64,000 nt of DNA from Amphritea atlantica (GTDB lineage Bacteria; Pseudomonadota; Gammaproteobacteria; Pseudomonadales; Balneatricaceae). The position numbers were made by a program, and so were the translations under genes. The stretch's first letter is position 1. Each line of letters begins with the position of its first letter. The stretch lies in assembly GCF_900111095.1 (NCBI RefSeq), contig NZ_FOGB01000006.1:96118-160117 (forward strand), read 5' to 3'. This document shows, one piece after another, positions 5,737-14,403 of the stretch. Below the pieces are notes generated by a model, which searched no databases, was not told the origin of the DNA, and worked only from the letters and a program-made list of their open reading frames with translations.

Positions 5737-7251
5737 CTAGCCCTTCGCTGGAAGTTTAATATAGAACTGAGTGCCTGTCTGACCGTCACTTTCTGCCCAC
5801 AGCTGACCGCCGTGTGCCTCGATGATCGTTCTCGAAATCGATAGTCCCATGCCAAGTCCGGTCGATTTTGAGGTGAAGAACGGTTCAAACAGTTTGCTTA
5901 ATATCTCTGCGCTAATGCCATTGGCATGATCTGCAACTGAAATATAGATGTAATCTTTTGCCTTACGGGTGCTTATGATAACGGGCCGATGAGTTTTTTC
6001 ACAGTCGTTATACGCTTCGATTGCGTTGCGAATCAGATTGACCAGAACCTGTTCGATCTGAATTTTATCCGCCAGAATCGGCAGCTCTCCATGTTCCAGT
6101 TCAAATTGAAACGTTGTGTTGTGGTCCAGCGCTTCCTGTTTGAGGAATTCGGCGATCTCCTGGCAGCTTTCATTGAGCGAGAACTCCATTCGCTGGTATT
6201 CGGTTTTTTTAACAAAACTGCGCATCCGCTTAACGATCTCTGCTGCCCGTTTGGCCTGTCGGGTGATCAGTTCCATCGATTTGCCAATCTCTTCGACGGT
6301 GGTGATTCGCCCCTCATCAATACGGCGCATCGAGCCCCGGCAATAATTGAGGATAGCGGCCAGCGGCTGGTTGATCTCATGGGCCAGTCCTGACGCCATC
6401 TCACCCACGGAGAGCAGGCGGGCGATATGAGCCATCTCCAGCTGATTGCGTTTCATCTCCTCTTCGGCTTTGCGGCGCAGGGTGATATCCCGACCTATGA
6501 TCGAGTAATACTCCACCTGCATATCATCGTTAAGATTGCGGTGGGCGATAACCTCGCGGATCTCTGCGGTGCGGTCCCGTCCGGACGGCAGTTGCATTTT
6601 GATACTGCCATACCAGGTGCCATGAGCCGCAGCATGACTCAGGGCGTCCTGCACCAGCGTGGCAAAGATCCTCGGTTCAAACATCTGCTCCAGATAGAAC
6701 ACCATCGGGTTCTCTTTTTCGGTACCGAGGGTGATGTAGGTGGCCTCGTTCATGTAGGTCAGTTGCATGGTTTTATGGTTGCAGAACATGATCATATCGG
6801 AGGACGCTTCTACCACCCGTGCCAGCCGGCGGGTCGCTTGCTGCGCTAGCGTCTGTTCTGTGACATCACGGGAGACACAAACCACTTCGATCGGTTTGCC
6901 ATCAGCGTCACGCAGGGTGCGGCTGGTGGTTTCCAGCCAGATATAGTGACCATTCTTATGTTTATAACGGAACACATTGGTATACATCCCTTTACGGTAA
7001 CGTACTGAGTCTGAGCGTTTGATCAGGTTATCAGCATCTTCCGGGTGAAACAGATCATAGCCTGCGGTGCCGATCATCTCTTCGACGGTGTAGCCGAGCA
7101 TTCGCTCAACCGCCGGGCTGACATCGAGAAATGTCCATTCCGGTGTTGGCGTGTGGCGGGAGATCATATCGGTGGACTGCTCTACCAGAAAGCGGGAGCG
7201 CTCTCCCTCATCCATTTCACTGATCGCTTTCAGTTCTTGTTCTATACTCAT
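5737..7251 (-). CDS. soluble PAS-PAS sensor histidine kinase
   Basis: A 504-residue cytosolic kinase with no transmembrane helix. A first PAS/PAC unit lies at about 21-135 (MLGYTVEEMIG, then GHYIWLETTSRTLRDADGKP). A second PAS lies at about 145-265. The dimerisation and phosphoacceptor region has His291 in GLAHEINQPLAAIL, and the HATPase domain (about 390-500) has an N-box NLIRNAIEAYND and GLGMGLSISR. FixL-like in layout, it would phosphorylate the adjacent FixJ-type protein. The ligand is unknown; related kinases in marine bacteria sit beside carboxylic-acid CoA ligase genes. The start ATG 7251 opens with MSIEQELK. Confidence 0.92.
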   Translation of the reverse strand: MSIEQELKAISEMDEGERSRFLVEQSTDMISRHTPTPEWTFLDVSPAVERMLGYTVEEMIGTAGYDLFHPEDADNLIKRSDSVRYRKGMYTNVFRYKHKNGHYIWLETTSRTLRDADGKPIEVVCVSRDVTEQTLAQQATRRLARVVEASSDMIMFCNHKTMQLTYMNEATYITLGTEKENPMVFYLEQMFEPRIFATLVQDALSHAAAHGTWYGSIKMQLPSGRDRTAEIREVIAHRNLNDDMQVEYYSIIGRDITLRRKAEEEMKRNQLEMAHIARLLSVGEMASGLAHEINQPLAAILNYCRGSMRRIDEGRITTVEEIGKSMELITRQAKRAAEIVKRMRSFVKKTEYQRMEFSLNESCQEIAEFLKQEALDHNTTFQFELEHGELPILADKIQIEQVLVNLIRNAIEAYNDCEKTHRPVIISTRKAKDYIYISVADHANGISAEILSKLFEPFFTSKSTGLGMGLSISRTIIEAHGGQLWAESDGQTGTQFYIKLPAKG

Positions 7252-7340
7252 TGTTGCTCGCTGATAAGGGATAAACCCCTAAAAAAATATTATCCGCTGT
7301 TGAGTCTGCTCTGCTTTTGACTTAAGACTAACTTGTTTAG

Positions 7341-7385
7341 TCAGGGTAATTACGTATTATATCCGATGCAATCAGGGTAAACCCT
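7341..7385 (+). promoter_or_regulatory. candidate operator: paired direct repeats and a palindrome
   Basis: TCAGGGTAA occurs at 7341-7349 and again at 7372-7380, 31 bases apart, about three helical turns. The second copy is part of the palindrome AGGGTAAACCCT (7374-7385). The site lies in the 224-base gap between the divergent kinase and ligase genes, upstream of a good -10 box. This fits a dimeric regulator such as the adjacent FixJ-type protein. No binding data exist here. Confidence 0.45.
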
Positions 7386-7397
7386 AGGCTGTGAGTA

Positions 7398-7425
7398 TTT
7401 CGTAGCGGTTTTAAAAAATTATAAT
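7398..7425 (+). promoter_or_regulatory. candidate sigma-70 promoter with strong -10 and weak -35
   Basis: A perfect TATAAT lies at 7420-7425, about 50 bases upstream of the ligase start. The -35 position (about 7398-7403, TTTCGT) matches the consensus poorly. A strong -10 with a poor -35 is typical of activator-dependent promoters and agrees with the upstream repeat pair. Confidence 0.5.
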
Positions 7426-7475
7426 ACTGCGCCTGCTGGCTGAACGTGACGCGGTATTCTTCAGGGCTAATGACT

Positions 7476-9110
7476 ATGTCGACACATTCTAATCCGTATC
7501 AGTTCGGGCTGGACAAAAACAGCGCCAATTTCTCAGCGATGAGTCCGTTAAGTTTTCTTGAACGCTCCGCCTGGGTCTATCCAAATCACCTGGCGGTGGT
7601 GCATCAGCAAACCCGCCGCACCTGGGCAGAAACCTATAGCCGTTGCCGTCAGCTTGCCAGTGCGCTGAGTCAGAAGGGGATAGGTGAGGGGGATACCGTG
7701 GCGGTAATGGCGCCCAATCTGCCGGAACTGTTCGAAGCCCATTTCGGGGTGCCGATGTGTGGCGCAGTGCTGAATGCACTGAATGTACGTTTAGATGCTG
7801 AAGCGCTCGCTTTTATCCTGCAACACGGTGAAGCTAAGGTCGTGATGGTTGATCGTGAGTTCTCTGAGGTCATCAGTAAAGCTCTGAAAATGATCCCCCA
7901 TAAACCATTAGTGATCGATATCGATGATCCCTATTATGAGGGTGGAACGCTGATCGGTAGTTGTGACTATGAAGCCTTTATCGCGACCGGGGACCCTGCA
8001 TTTGACTGGCAGATGCCGGATGATGAATGGAACGCCATTAGTCTGAACTACACCTCTGGAACCACCGGCAATCCGAAAGGGGTGGTTTACCATCATCGTG
8101 GTGCCTATCTTAATGCGATGAGTAATATTGTCTGCTGGGATATGGGGCATCATCCGGTTTACCTCTGGACCCTGCCGATGTTCCATTGTAATGGCTGGTG
8201 TTTTCCCTGGAGCCTGGCGGCATCTGCCGGAGTCAGTGTCTGCCTGCGACATGTGCGCGCCGATGACATCTACGCCGCGATCAAACAGGAGAAGGTGAAT
8301 CATTTCTGTGGTGCACCGATTGTGCTGAATATGCTGAATAACGCGCCGGATGAGATGAAAGCGGGAATCAGTCACGCGGTTAAAGTGATGACGGCGGGGG
8401 CAGCACCGCCGGCTGCGGTGATACAGGGGATGGAGAAGATGGGCTTTACGGTTACCCATGTCTATGGGCTGACAGAGACCTATGGCCCGTCGGTGGTGTG
8501 TGAATGGCATCAGGAGTGGAATGATCGTACCGATGATGAGATCGCCCGTTTGAAATCCCGACAGGGGGTTCGTGCCCCGATGCTGGATGGTCTGATGGTT
8601 GCCGATCCGGTGACGCTGGAGCCGGTGCCTCAGGATGGTCTGACCATGGGCGAGATCTTTATGCGCGGGAATCTGGTGATGAAAGGTTATCTGAAAAATC
8701 CCTCCACTACGGAAGAGAGCTTTGCCGGCGGCTGGTTCCATTCCGGCGACCTGGCGGTGTGGCATCCCGATGGGTATATCGAGATTAAAGACCGTTCCAA
8801 GGATATTATTATTTCCGGTGGCGAGAATATCTCCTCCATTGAGGTGGAGGATGTTCTGTACCGTAACAGCAGTGTGATGGAAGCGGCGGTCGTTGCCCGT
8901 GACGATGAAAAGTGGGGGGAGGTGCCCTGTGCCTTTGTCAGTCTGAAGGAGGGGGCTGAAGTGTCAGAACAGGAGATTATCGATTTCTGTCGTGAAAATA
9001 TGGCCAATTTCAAAGCACCGAAAAAAGTTGTTTTTGGTCCGCTCCCTAAAACCTCAACCGGTAAAATTCAGAAGTTTGTCTTGCGTGATAAAGCCAACTC
9101 TGATGAGTAG
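7476..9110 (+). CDS. DmdB-type fatty acid/3-methylmercaptopropionate-CoA ligase
   Basis: A 544-residue adenylate-forming CoA ligase. The P-loop is YTSGTTGNPKGV. The motif VYGLTETYGP, the hinge region HSGDLAVWHPDGYIEIKDR and the terminal lysine motif PKTSTGKIQKF are all intact. Long matching stretches such as PMFHCNGWCFPW and KDIIISGGENISSIEVED are characteristic of the DmdB/medium-chain AMP-ligase family. In DMSP-degrading marine bacteria this family activates 3-methylmercaptopropionate, but many members take short or medium fatty acids. Start: ATG 7476 is 9 bases from AGGG; ATG 7470 and GTG 7446 are in frame but have worse spacing. It is divergent from the two-component genes, which probably regulate it. 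Confidence 0.88.
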   Translation: MSTHSNPYQFGLDKNSANFSAMSPLSFLERSAWVYPNHLAVVHQQTRRTWAETYSRCRQLASALSQKGIGEGDTVAVMAPNLPELFEAHFGVPMCGAVLNALNVRLDAEALAFILQHGEAKVVMVDREFSEVISKALKMIPHKPLVIDIDDPYYEGGTLIGSCDYEAFIATGDPAFDWQMPDDEWNAISLNYTSGTTGNPKGVVYHHRGAYLNAMSNIVCWDMGHHPVYLWTLPMFHCNGWCFPWSLAASAGVSVCLRHVRADDIYAAIKQEKVNHFCGAPIVLNMLNNAPDEMKAGISHAVKVMTAGAAPPAAVIQGMEKMGFTVTHVYGLTETYGPSVVCEWHQEWNDRTDDEIARLKSRQGVRAPMLDGLMVADPVTLEPVPQDGLTMGEIFMRGNLVMKGYLKNPSTTEESFAGGWFHSGDLAVWHPDGYIEIKDRSKDIIISGGENISSIEVEDVLYRNSSVMEAAVVARDDEKWGEVPCAFVSLKEGAEVSEQEIIDFCRENMANFKAPKKVVFGPLPKTSTGKIQKFVLRDKANSDE

Positions 9111-9151
9111 TAATATCACCGTTGCTGTTGCATAAAGCTAATAACGTTTAA

Positions 9152-9175
9152 AGAGACCTTCGGGTCTCTATTTCA
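9152..9175 (+). terminator. rho-independent terminator
   Basis: A perfect 7-bp stem AGAGACC / GGTCTCT with a TTCG tetraloop, followed by a T-rich stretch. It lies 41 bases after the ligase stop and is probably bidirectional, also serving the CBS gene on the other strand. Confidence 0.85.
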
Positions 9176-9195
9176 TTTCTGCGCCAACAGGGTGA

Positions 9196-9801
9196 TCAAC
9201 TCCAGACACTTAGCGGAGGGTCATTCGCGACCGCTGAAACGATGCTCCTGGCGGTGACAATGCCAATGGTTGTGCCATAGTTGTCGACTACCGGAAGTGT
9301 TTCAAGATCATAATGATCCATCACCTGGGCCGCCCGGCGGATACTGGTGACAGGCTCTGCCGTGATCACATCGCCAGAGAGATAGTCTCTGACAGTGGAA
9401 ATTTTCAGTAATCCCAGTGCTTCGCCCGTCTCGATCAGATGACCGATGATTGAGTCGTAGGAGATCATCCCGATAATACAGTTCTGAGCATTGACTACGG
9501 GTAACTCATTAAAAGGACTTTGCTGTATCGCCAGAAGTGCCTGATAGGCGGGTTGCTCTGCAGGCAGGTTTGTAAATGCATCGCTCATCACCTCATAGAG
9601 GTGGTGCAGTTCATCTTTCGGTTGAGCATGGATCAGTTGCCGATAAGCATCCAGAGCTTTAGGTGTGATCCTGTGAGCAGTGTCGCTTTGCCGCTTGAGT
9701 TGTTCATCTGTACTGCGGTTCTGCGTTCCGGATCTGGCCCGGTACAGCGCTTCCAGCGTATCGTGGAAGGCCCGCCCGTTGGGGCTGTATACTGAGAACA
9801 T
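9196..9801 (-). CDS. CBS-domain protein
   Basis: A 201-residue protein. The C-terminal 130 residues form a CBS pair. CBS1 spans about 75-125 (FNELPVVNAQNCIIGMIS) and CBS2 about 135-195 (VITAEPVTSIRRAAQVM, LETLPVVDNYGTTIGIVT). The first 70 residues are charged and not recognised. CBS pairs bind adenine nucleotides such as AMP, ATP or S-adenosylmethionine. No attached enzyme or channel domain is present, so it probably acts as a stand-alone sensor. ATG 9801 is preceded on its strand by AGGA at usual spacing. Neighbours give no clear clue to the partner. Confidence 0.82.
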   Translation of the reverse strand: MFSVYSPNGRAFHDTLEALYRARSGTQNRSTDEQLKRQSDTAHRITPKALDAYRQLIHAQPKDELHHLYEVMSDAFTNLPAEQPAYQALLAIQQSPFNELPVVNAQNCIIGMISYDSIIGHLIETGEALGLLKISTVRDYLSGDVITAEPVTSIRRAAQVMDHYDLETLPVVDNYGTTIGIVTARSIVSAVANDPPLSVWS

Positions 9802-9879
9802 AGGATTCCTCTACCACCAACTCTGATTATCTAACCGGGTTTACGGGGTGCAACCTGGTTCAGATCAGTCAGTGCAGGT

Positions 9880-11346
9880 TCACAGCGAGTTTTTAATCTG
9901 ATCCCTTATCGCTTCAGCTTCTTTTTTACGCTGTTCAAGCCGGGCGATATCACTGCTGGTCAGTTCTTTCTCCCGCAGGGCAAAGTCTATCTGCCGTAGC
10001 GCTTTATCGGTTGCGCCGGTGAGCAGAAAATATTCTATACGGGCTTCGTGCACTCCCAGAGTATAGCCGGCCAGTCCCTGAGTCTCAGCCAGTTCATACC
10101 AGATATAGCTGTTGGTGGGGTATTTCTGGCTCAGGTCAGTGAGAATCCGGGCTGATTTTTTAAACTGATTATTGGCCCTGAGTGCTTTGGCGTACAGCTG
10201 ACGAACCGGATAGCTGTCGGGGTAGAGTTTGTTTAATAGCTCCAGTCGTTGTAAAGCTTTCTCGTGCTCCCCTGCTGCCAGTTCCAGTTCCGCATAACTC
10301 AGACGGATATAAAGGTGTTGTCCTATAGAGTCCGGGAGGCCGTCGAGGGCTTGTTGCGCCTGTTTATAGTCCCTGTTCTTTAACAGTGCCAGTGCCAGAC
10401 CGTATCGGCTCATTGGGTTACTGCTGGCACTCTCCTGATAGGTCTTGATCAGTTGCCGGAGGTCGCTGGCATAATGCACCTCAACACGTTTTTTGATCAG
10501 TTGAAAATCGTAGCGCTGAGGCTTGAAAGCTGGGCTTGGAAGCTGGCTGGCTCGGTTTTCGGCATCCGCTATACGTGATTCTGTGACCGGATGGGTGAGC
10601 AGAAACTCCGGGGGTTTCTGGCCCAGGAAGCGGCTTGAGCGCTGAATCCGGGAAAACATACGCGGCATCGCGTGGGGATCATAACCTGCGTTAACCAGGT
10701 TGAGCATGCCGATACGGTCAGCTTCCTGCTCGTTGCGGCGGGTAAAGTTTATACCGGCCTGCTGGCCTGCGGCCATCGATGAGGTGATGCCCGCCATACC
10801 TGCCTGCGGGTCAGCCGAGGCAACCAGAATACTGGCCAGAATACCTGCCAGCATCAAGGGCGTATTACGCCGGCTCTCCTCAAGCTGCTGGGCATAGTGC
10901 CGCTGTGACAGGTGAGCCAGCTCATGCGCAATAACCGATGCCAGCTCCTCCTCATCTTTTGCTCCAAGGAGTAACCCTGCATTGATACCGACGACGCCCC
11001 CGGGTACCGCAAAGGCGTTGAGAACCGGACTATCCAGGACGATCAGTTCGAGCCGGTGATCCTGTAGCTGACTGTTGGCTGCAATCTGCCACAACAGGCT
11101 GTCAATATAGTTTACGATCAGCGGGTCGCCATATTCCGGAGCCCTGCCGCGCAGTAGGCGTGCCCAGGTACGGCCCAGCTGGAACTCCTGCTCGAGGGAT
11201 ATGGTGCCGGAGCTGCTGGCGATAACGGGCAGGTCATCGGCCTGCACGGGGGTGACCGGATTGAGTGCCAGGATACCTGCCAGCAGATAACATGAAAGTC
11301 CAGTTCGCAAATCGTTGATCCTTATACTAAGTTTCCACTGCAGCAA
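9880..11346 (-). CDS. bepA: periplasmic M48 metalloprotease, beta-barrel assembly-enhancing protease
   Basis: A 488-residue protein with a signal peptide (about 1-36, cleavage near PVQA-DD). The zinc site is H141-E-L-A-H145 in HELAHLSQRH with the third ligand in NEQEAD (E208). Tetratricopeptide-like helices fill the C-terminal half (about 300-480). This is the BepA/YfgC layout and length. BepA degrades misfolded LptD and BamA and helps their assembly in the outer membrane. It is divergent from tusA, as in many gammaproteobacteria, and bamC lies 3 kb away. The start is near the 5' edge of the divergent gap. Confidence 0.93.
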   Translation of the reverse strand: MLQWKLSIRINDLRTGLSCYLLAGILALNPVTPVQADDLPVIASSSGTISLEQEFQLGRTWARLLRGRAPEYGDPLIVNYIDSLLWQIAANSQLQDHRLELIVLDSPVLNAFAVPGGVVGINAGLLLGAKDEEELASVIAHELAHLSQRHYAQQLEESRRNTPLMLAGILASILVASADPQAGMAGITSSMAAGQQAGINFTRRNEQEADRIGMLNLVNAGYDPHAMPRMFSRIQRSSRFLGQKPPEFLLTHPVTESRIADAENRASQLPSPAFKPQRYDFQLIKKRVEVHYASDLRQLIKTYQESASSNPMSRYGLALALLKNRDYKQAQQALDGLPDSIGQHLYIRLSYAELELAAGEHEKALQRLELLNKLYPDSYPVRQLYAKALRANNQFKKSARILTDLSQKYPTNSYIWYELAETQGLAGYTLGVHEARIEYFLLTGATDKALRQIDFALREKELTSSDIARLEQRKKEAEAIRDQIKNSL

Positions 11347-11430
11347 AAGCAGTTAAACGTAATTGTGGATTATAATAACCCGTTTTTTGGTATATATTGC
11401 AGGCCTCTTATCTGTATCAGGAATAATTCC

Positions 11431-11667
11431 ATGACTGAGACCCATTGGGATGAGCAACTCGATGCCCGCGGCCTGAATTGCCCGCTACCGCTGTTAAAAG
11501 CGAAGCAGGCGTTACATAAGCTGGAGCCGGGTAAAGTCCTCAAAGTGGTCGCGACCGATGCCGGATCTCAGCGGGATTTCAAGGCGTTTGTCGATCAGTC
11601 AGACCACCGGATGCTGGAATCGTTCAGCAATGACGGTCAGTATACCTATATTATTCAGCGCGGCTAA
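11431..11667 (+). CDS. TusA-family sulfur carrier protein
   Basis: A 78-residue TusA/SirA/YedF-fold protein. The sulfur-carrying cysteine is in LNCPLPLLKAKQAL, the conserved C-P-x-P helix start. It would relay persulfide sulfur, for example toward tRNA 2-thiouridine or molybdopterin. ATG 11431 follows CAGGAA; the longer open frame from 11365 runs into the divergent promoter region and lacks a ribosome site. It is immediately upstream of the perM-like gene, with 13 bases between them. This TusA-like gene beside bepA is a conserved pair in Pseudomonas relatives and may be a paralogue rather than the main TusA. Confidence 0.88.
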   Translation: MTETHWDEQLDARGLNCPLPLLKAKQALHKLEPGKVLKVVATDAGSQRDFKAFVDQSDHRMLESFSNDGQYTYIIQRG

Positions 11668-11680
11668 CAGGGAGCAGAGT

Positions 11681-12760
11681 GTGAGAAAAATTTTCAGCAA
11701 ATGGATCGACAATTACTTCTCTAATGAGGAGGTAATGCTGTTGTTGGTGCTGCTGGCAGGAGCACTGGGAATCATTCTCTATCTGGGGCAGGCACTGACA
11801 CCGGTGTTTACCAGTATTATCCTGGCTTTTCTGATGCAGGGGATGATTGTCTGGTTGAAAGAGCATAATGTTCCCCATCTGGCATCGGTGCTGCTGGTGT
11901 TCACTCTGTTTATCAGTGTGCTGCTGTCGTTGCTGCTGTTTATTATGCCGCTGGCCTGGAAACAGTCGGTAAACCTGTTCAATGAACTGCCGGGGATGGT
12001 AACGCAGGCTAAGAAGGTGTTGTTACTGTTACCACAGCAATATCCGGATGTTTTTTCAGAACAGCAAATTACCCAGATTATCGATCTGGCAACCACCGAG
12101 CTGAGAAAAGTGGGCCAGATGGTGGTGACTTACTCGCTTAACTCCATTACCGGATTGATTGCGCTGCTGATCTATGTCGTTCTGGTGCCGATACTGGTGT
12201 TTTTCTTTCTTAAAGATGGCAGCAGCCTGGTGCGCTGGTGGGTCTCTTTTCTGCCACAGAAGAAAGAGATGCTGACTCAGGTATGGACGGAAATGGATCA
12301 ACAGATCGCCAACTATGTCCGGGGTAAAGTGATTGAAATCGTGATTGTCGGCTCGGTGACCTATGTGGCGTTTGCCTTTCTGGGAATCAACTATGCGGCT
12401 TTGCTGGGAATTATGGTCGGTCTGTCGGTGCTGATCCCCTATATCGGTGCGGCACTGGTGACGCTGCCGGTGGCGCTGATCGGTTTTTTTCAGTGGGGCT
12501 GGACCAATGAGTTCTGGTACCTGATGCTGGCCTACGGCATTATTCAGGCCCTCGATGGCAACGTATTAGTGCCACTGCTGTTCTCTGAAGCGGTGAACCT
12601 ACACCCTGTTTCGATTATTATCGCGGTGCTGGTGTTTGGCAGTATCTGGGGGTTCTGGGGGGTGTTTTTTGCCATCCCGCTGGCTACCCTGATCAAAGCT
12701 ATCCTCAATGCCTGGCCTAATAGCCACTCTTTTATTCAGGATGCCGGACGGGATTCGTAA
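11681..12760 (+). CDS. AI-2E/PerM-family inner-membrane permease
   Basis: A 359-residue polytopic protein of the AI-2E transporter (PerM, YhhT) family, with about 7-8 hydrophobic segments. The first pair is at about 20-70, and the conserved C-terminal block contains GINYAALLGIMVGLSVLIPY and a long segment ending in FAIPLATLIKAIL. Members have been linked to autoinducer-2 export or Na+/H+ exchange; the substrate here is open. The start GTG 11681 has GGGAG upstream, while the open frame extends to 11558 inside tusA. It is co-transcribed with tusA. Confidence 0.87.
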   Translation: MRKIFSKWIDNYFSNEEVMLLLVLLAGALGIILYLGQALTPVFTSIILAFLMQGMIVWLKEHNVPHLASVLLVFTLFISVLLSLLLFIMPLAWKQSVNLFNELPGMVTQAKKVLLLLPQQYPDVFSEQQITQIIDLATTELRKVGQMVVTYSLNSITGLIALLIYVVLVPILVFFFLKDGSSLVRWWVSFLPQKKEMLTQVWTEMDQQIANYVRGKVIEIVIVGSVTYVAFAFLGINYAALLGIMVGLSVLIPYIGAALVTLPVALIGFFQWGWTNEFWYLMLAYGIIQALDGNVLVPLLFSEAVNLHPVSIIIAVLVFGSIWGFWGVFFAIPLATLIKAILNAWPNSHSFIQDAGRDS

Positions 12761-12767
12761 TATAACA

Positions 12768-12793
12768 AAGCCGGCTGCAGGCCGGCTTATTTA
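12768..12793 (+). terminator. bidirectional rho-independent terminator
   Basis: The hairpin AAGCCGGC-TGCAG-GCCGGCTT is followed by ATTTAATT on this strand and preceded by an A-rich stretch. It sits between the convergent permease and bcp genes. Confidence 0.82.
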
Positions 12794-12816
12794 ATTGAAC
12801 AGGAGGCGGAGCAGGG

Positions 12817-13284
12817 TCAGAGTGCTTTAGCTGCTTCCAGTACCTCTGCGACATGCCCCTTCACCTTAACTTTACGCCACTCGTTTCGCAGTACTCCGTC
12901 AGCATCGATGAGGAAAGTGCTGCGTTCGATACCCATATGCTCCTTGCCATACAGTTTTTTCAGTTTGATCACATCAAACAGTTTGCAGAGCGTTTCATCG
13001 GGGTCACTGATCAGTTCAAAGGGAAACGATTGTTTGGCTTTGAAATTTTCATGGGCGCGCAGACTATCGCGGGAAACACCGAAAATTCGGGTGTTAGCCG
13101 CCTCAAACTGATTGTACAGATCACGGAAATCCTGGCCTTCGGTGGTGCAGCCAGGGGTGCTGTCCTTCGGATAGAAGTAGATGACCACGTTGGAACCTTT
13201 CAGTTCAGACAGCGTCACAGAGGTGTCGCTGGTGGCTGTCGCGGTGAAGTCGGTTACGGGTTGATCAATCGTTGGCTGGCTCAT
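12817..13284 (-). CDS. bcp: thioredoxin-dependent thiol peroxidase (Bcp/PrxQ)
   Basis: A 155-residue peroxiredoxin of the Bcp/PrxQ class that reduces peroxides in the cytosol. The peroxidatic cysteine is Cys46 in PKDSTPGCTTEG, with Thr43 and Pro44 in the usual TPGC motif. The resolving cysteine commonly found five residues later is Gln51 here, so this is the form that lacks the helix-2 resolving cysteine. Another cysteine (LCKLF, about residue 97) could resolve instead, as in one PrxQ subgroup. It is divergent from dapA, a conserved pairing. Confidence 0.93.
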   Translation of the reverse strand: MSQPTIDQPVTDFTATATSDTSVTLSELKGSNVVIYFYPKDSTPGCTTEGQDFRDLYNQFEAANTRIFGVSRDSLRAHENFKAKQSFPFELISDPDETLCKLFDVIKLKKLYGKEHMGIERSTFLIDADGVLRNEWRKVKVKGHVAEVLEAAKAL

Positions 13285-13509
13285 ACTTTTTCCTTAAAAA
13301 ACTGTCTTAAAAACTACGCTTATCTGACCGAGATCAGTTAGAATAATACGCTTTTTATACGATAACAGATTACACAGTTTTGGCAGCCCCTGAAAACATC
13401 GTTTTTCGAATATTCAGATTACGCTAACGTATTGAGCTTAAATGGGTTGAGCCGCTAATCTCAGGCAAGTACCATAGGCCATTCTGTATACCTCTTGATG
13501 GAGACCATG

Positions 13510-14385
13510 ATGATTACTGGCAGCATTGTTGCTCTTGTTACCCCGATGAACTCTAACGGTGATGTCGACTGGGGCGCACTGGATAAACTGGTCGATTTTC
13601 ATCTGGAAAAGGGTACTGATTCGATAGTCGCTGTCGGTACCAGCGGCGAATCTGCCACACTCAGTTGTGATGAGCACTGTCAGGTTATCAAACGGGTGGT
13701 TGAGCGTGTTGGCGGGGCTATACCTGTTATCGCCGGTACGGGTGCAAACTCCACCCGCGAAGCGATTGAGCTGACCGAAGCGGCTAAAGGGGTTGGCGCG
13801 GATGCTTGTCTGCTGGTGACTCCATATTACAATAAACCCACTCAGGAAGGCCTGTATCAGCATTACAAAACTATTGCTGAAGCGGTTGATATTCCACAGA
13901 TTCTTTATAACGTACCGGGGCGTACCGCCTGTGACATGCTGCCCGAAACGGTTCTGCGTCTGGCGGAAATACCCAACATTATTGGTATAAAGGAAGCAAC
14001 GGGGAATCTTGAGCGTGCCAAAGCGCTGATAGACGCCGCGCCAAAAGAGTTTGCGATCTATTCCGGTGATGATGAAACGGCGGTTGAACTGATGTTGCTG
14101 GGCGGGGATGGCAATATCTCCGTAACGGCCAATGTTGCACCTGCCCAGATGGGAGAGCTATGTCGACTGGCGATAGCCGGTGAGGCTGAGGCTGCACGCG
14201 CCATTCAGGCTTCGCTGATGCCGCTGCATAAGGCGATGTTTGTTGAAGCTAACCCGATTCCGGTGAAATGGGCTGTCGCTGAGATGGGGCTGATGGGGTT
14301 GGGGATTCGCTTACCACTGACTGTTCTGTCTGATCACTATCACAATCAGGTGCGTGATGCCCTGAAAGCCTGCGAAATTATCTGA
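13510..14385 (+). CDS. dapA: 4-hydroxy-tetrahydrodipicolinate synthase
   Basis: Condenses pyruvate and aspartate semialdehyde in the lysine and meso-diaminopimelate pathway. The 291-residue product aligns with E. coli numbering: Schiff-base Lys161 (IGIKEATGN), Tyr133 (LYNVPGRTA), Thr44 (GTSGESAT), Tyr107 in PYYNKP and Arg138. The start is ATG 13510, giving MITGSIVAL, with GGAG 6 bases upstream; ATG 13507 and 13498 are less well spaced. bamC follows after 18 bases, the common dapA-bamC pair. I saw no lysine riboswitch-like fold in the leader. Confidence 0.96.
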   Translation: MITGSIVALVTPMNSNGDVDWGALDKLVDFHLEKGTDSIVAVGTSGESATLSCDEHCQVIKRVVERVGGAIPVIAGTGANSTREAIELTEAAKGVGADACLLVTPYYNKPTQEGLYQHYKTIAEAVDIPQILYNVPGRTACDMLPETVLRLAEIPNIIGIKEATGNLERAKALIDAAPKEFAIYSGDDETAVELMLLGGDGNISVTANVAPAQMGELCRLAIAGEAEAARAIQASLMPLHKAMFVEANPIPVKWAVAEMGLMGLGIRLPLTVLSDHYHNQVRDALKACEII

Positions 14386-14403
14386 AACTAACGGACGAGC
14401 ATA

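Noticed and set aside
5125-7251. FixL/FixJ oxygen-sensing system controlling fix genes
   Set aside because: The kinase is soluble with two PAS domains, but I could not identify the haem-binding histidine region of FixL, and no fix or nif genes are near. Only the family-level name is kept.
13285-13509. Possible lysine riboswitch before dapA
   Set aside because: The leader lacks the multi-stem core and the conserved loop sequences, and the space is shared with the divergent bcp promoter.
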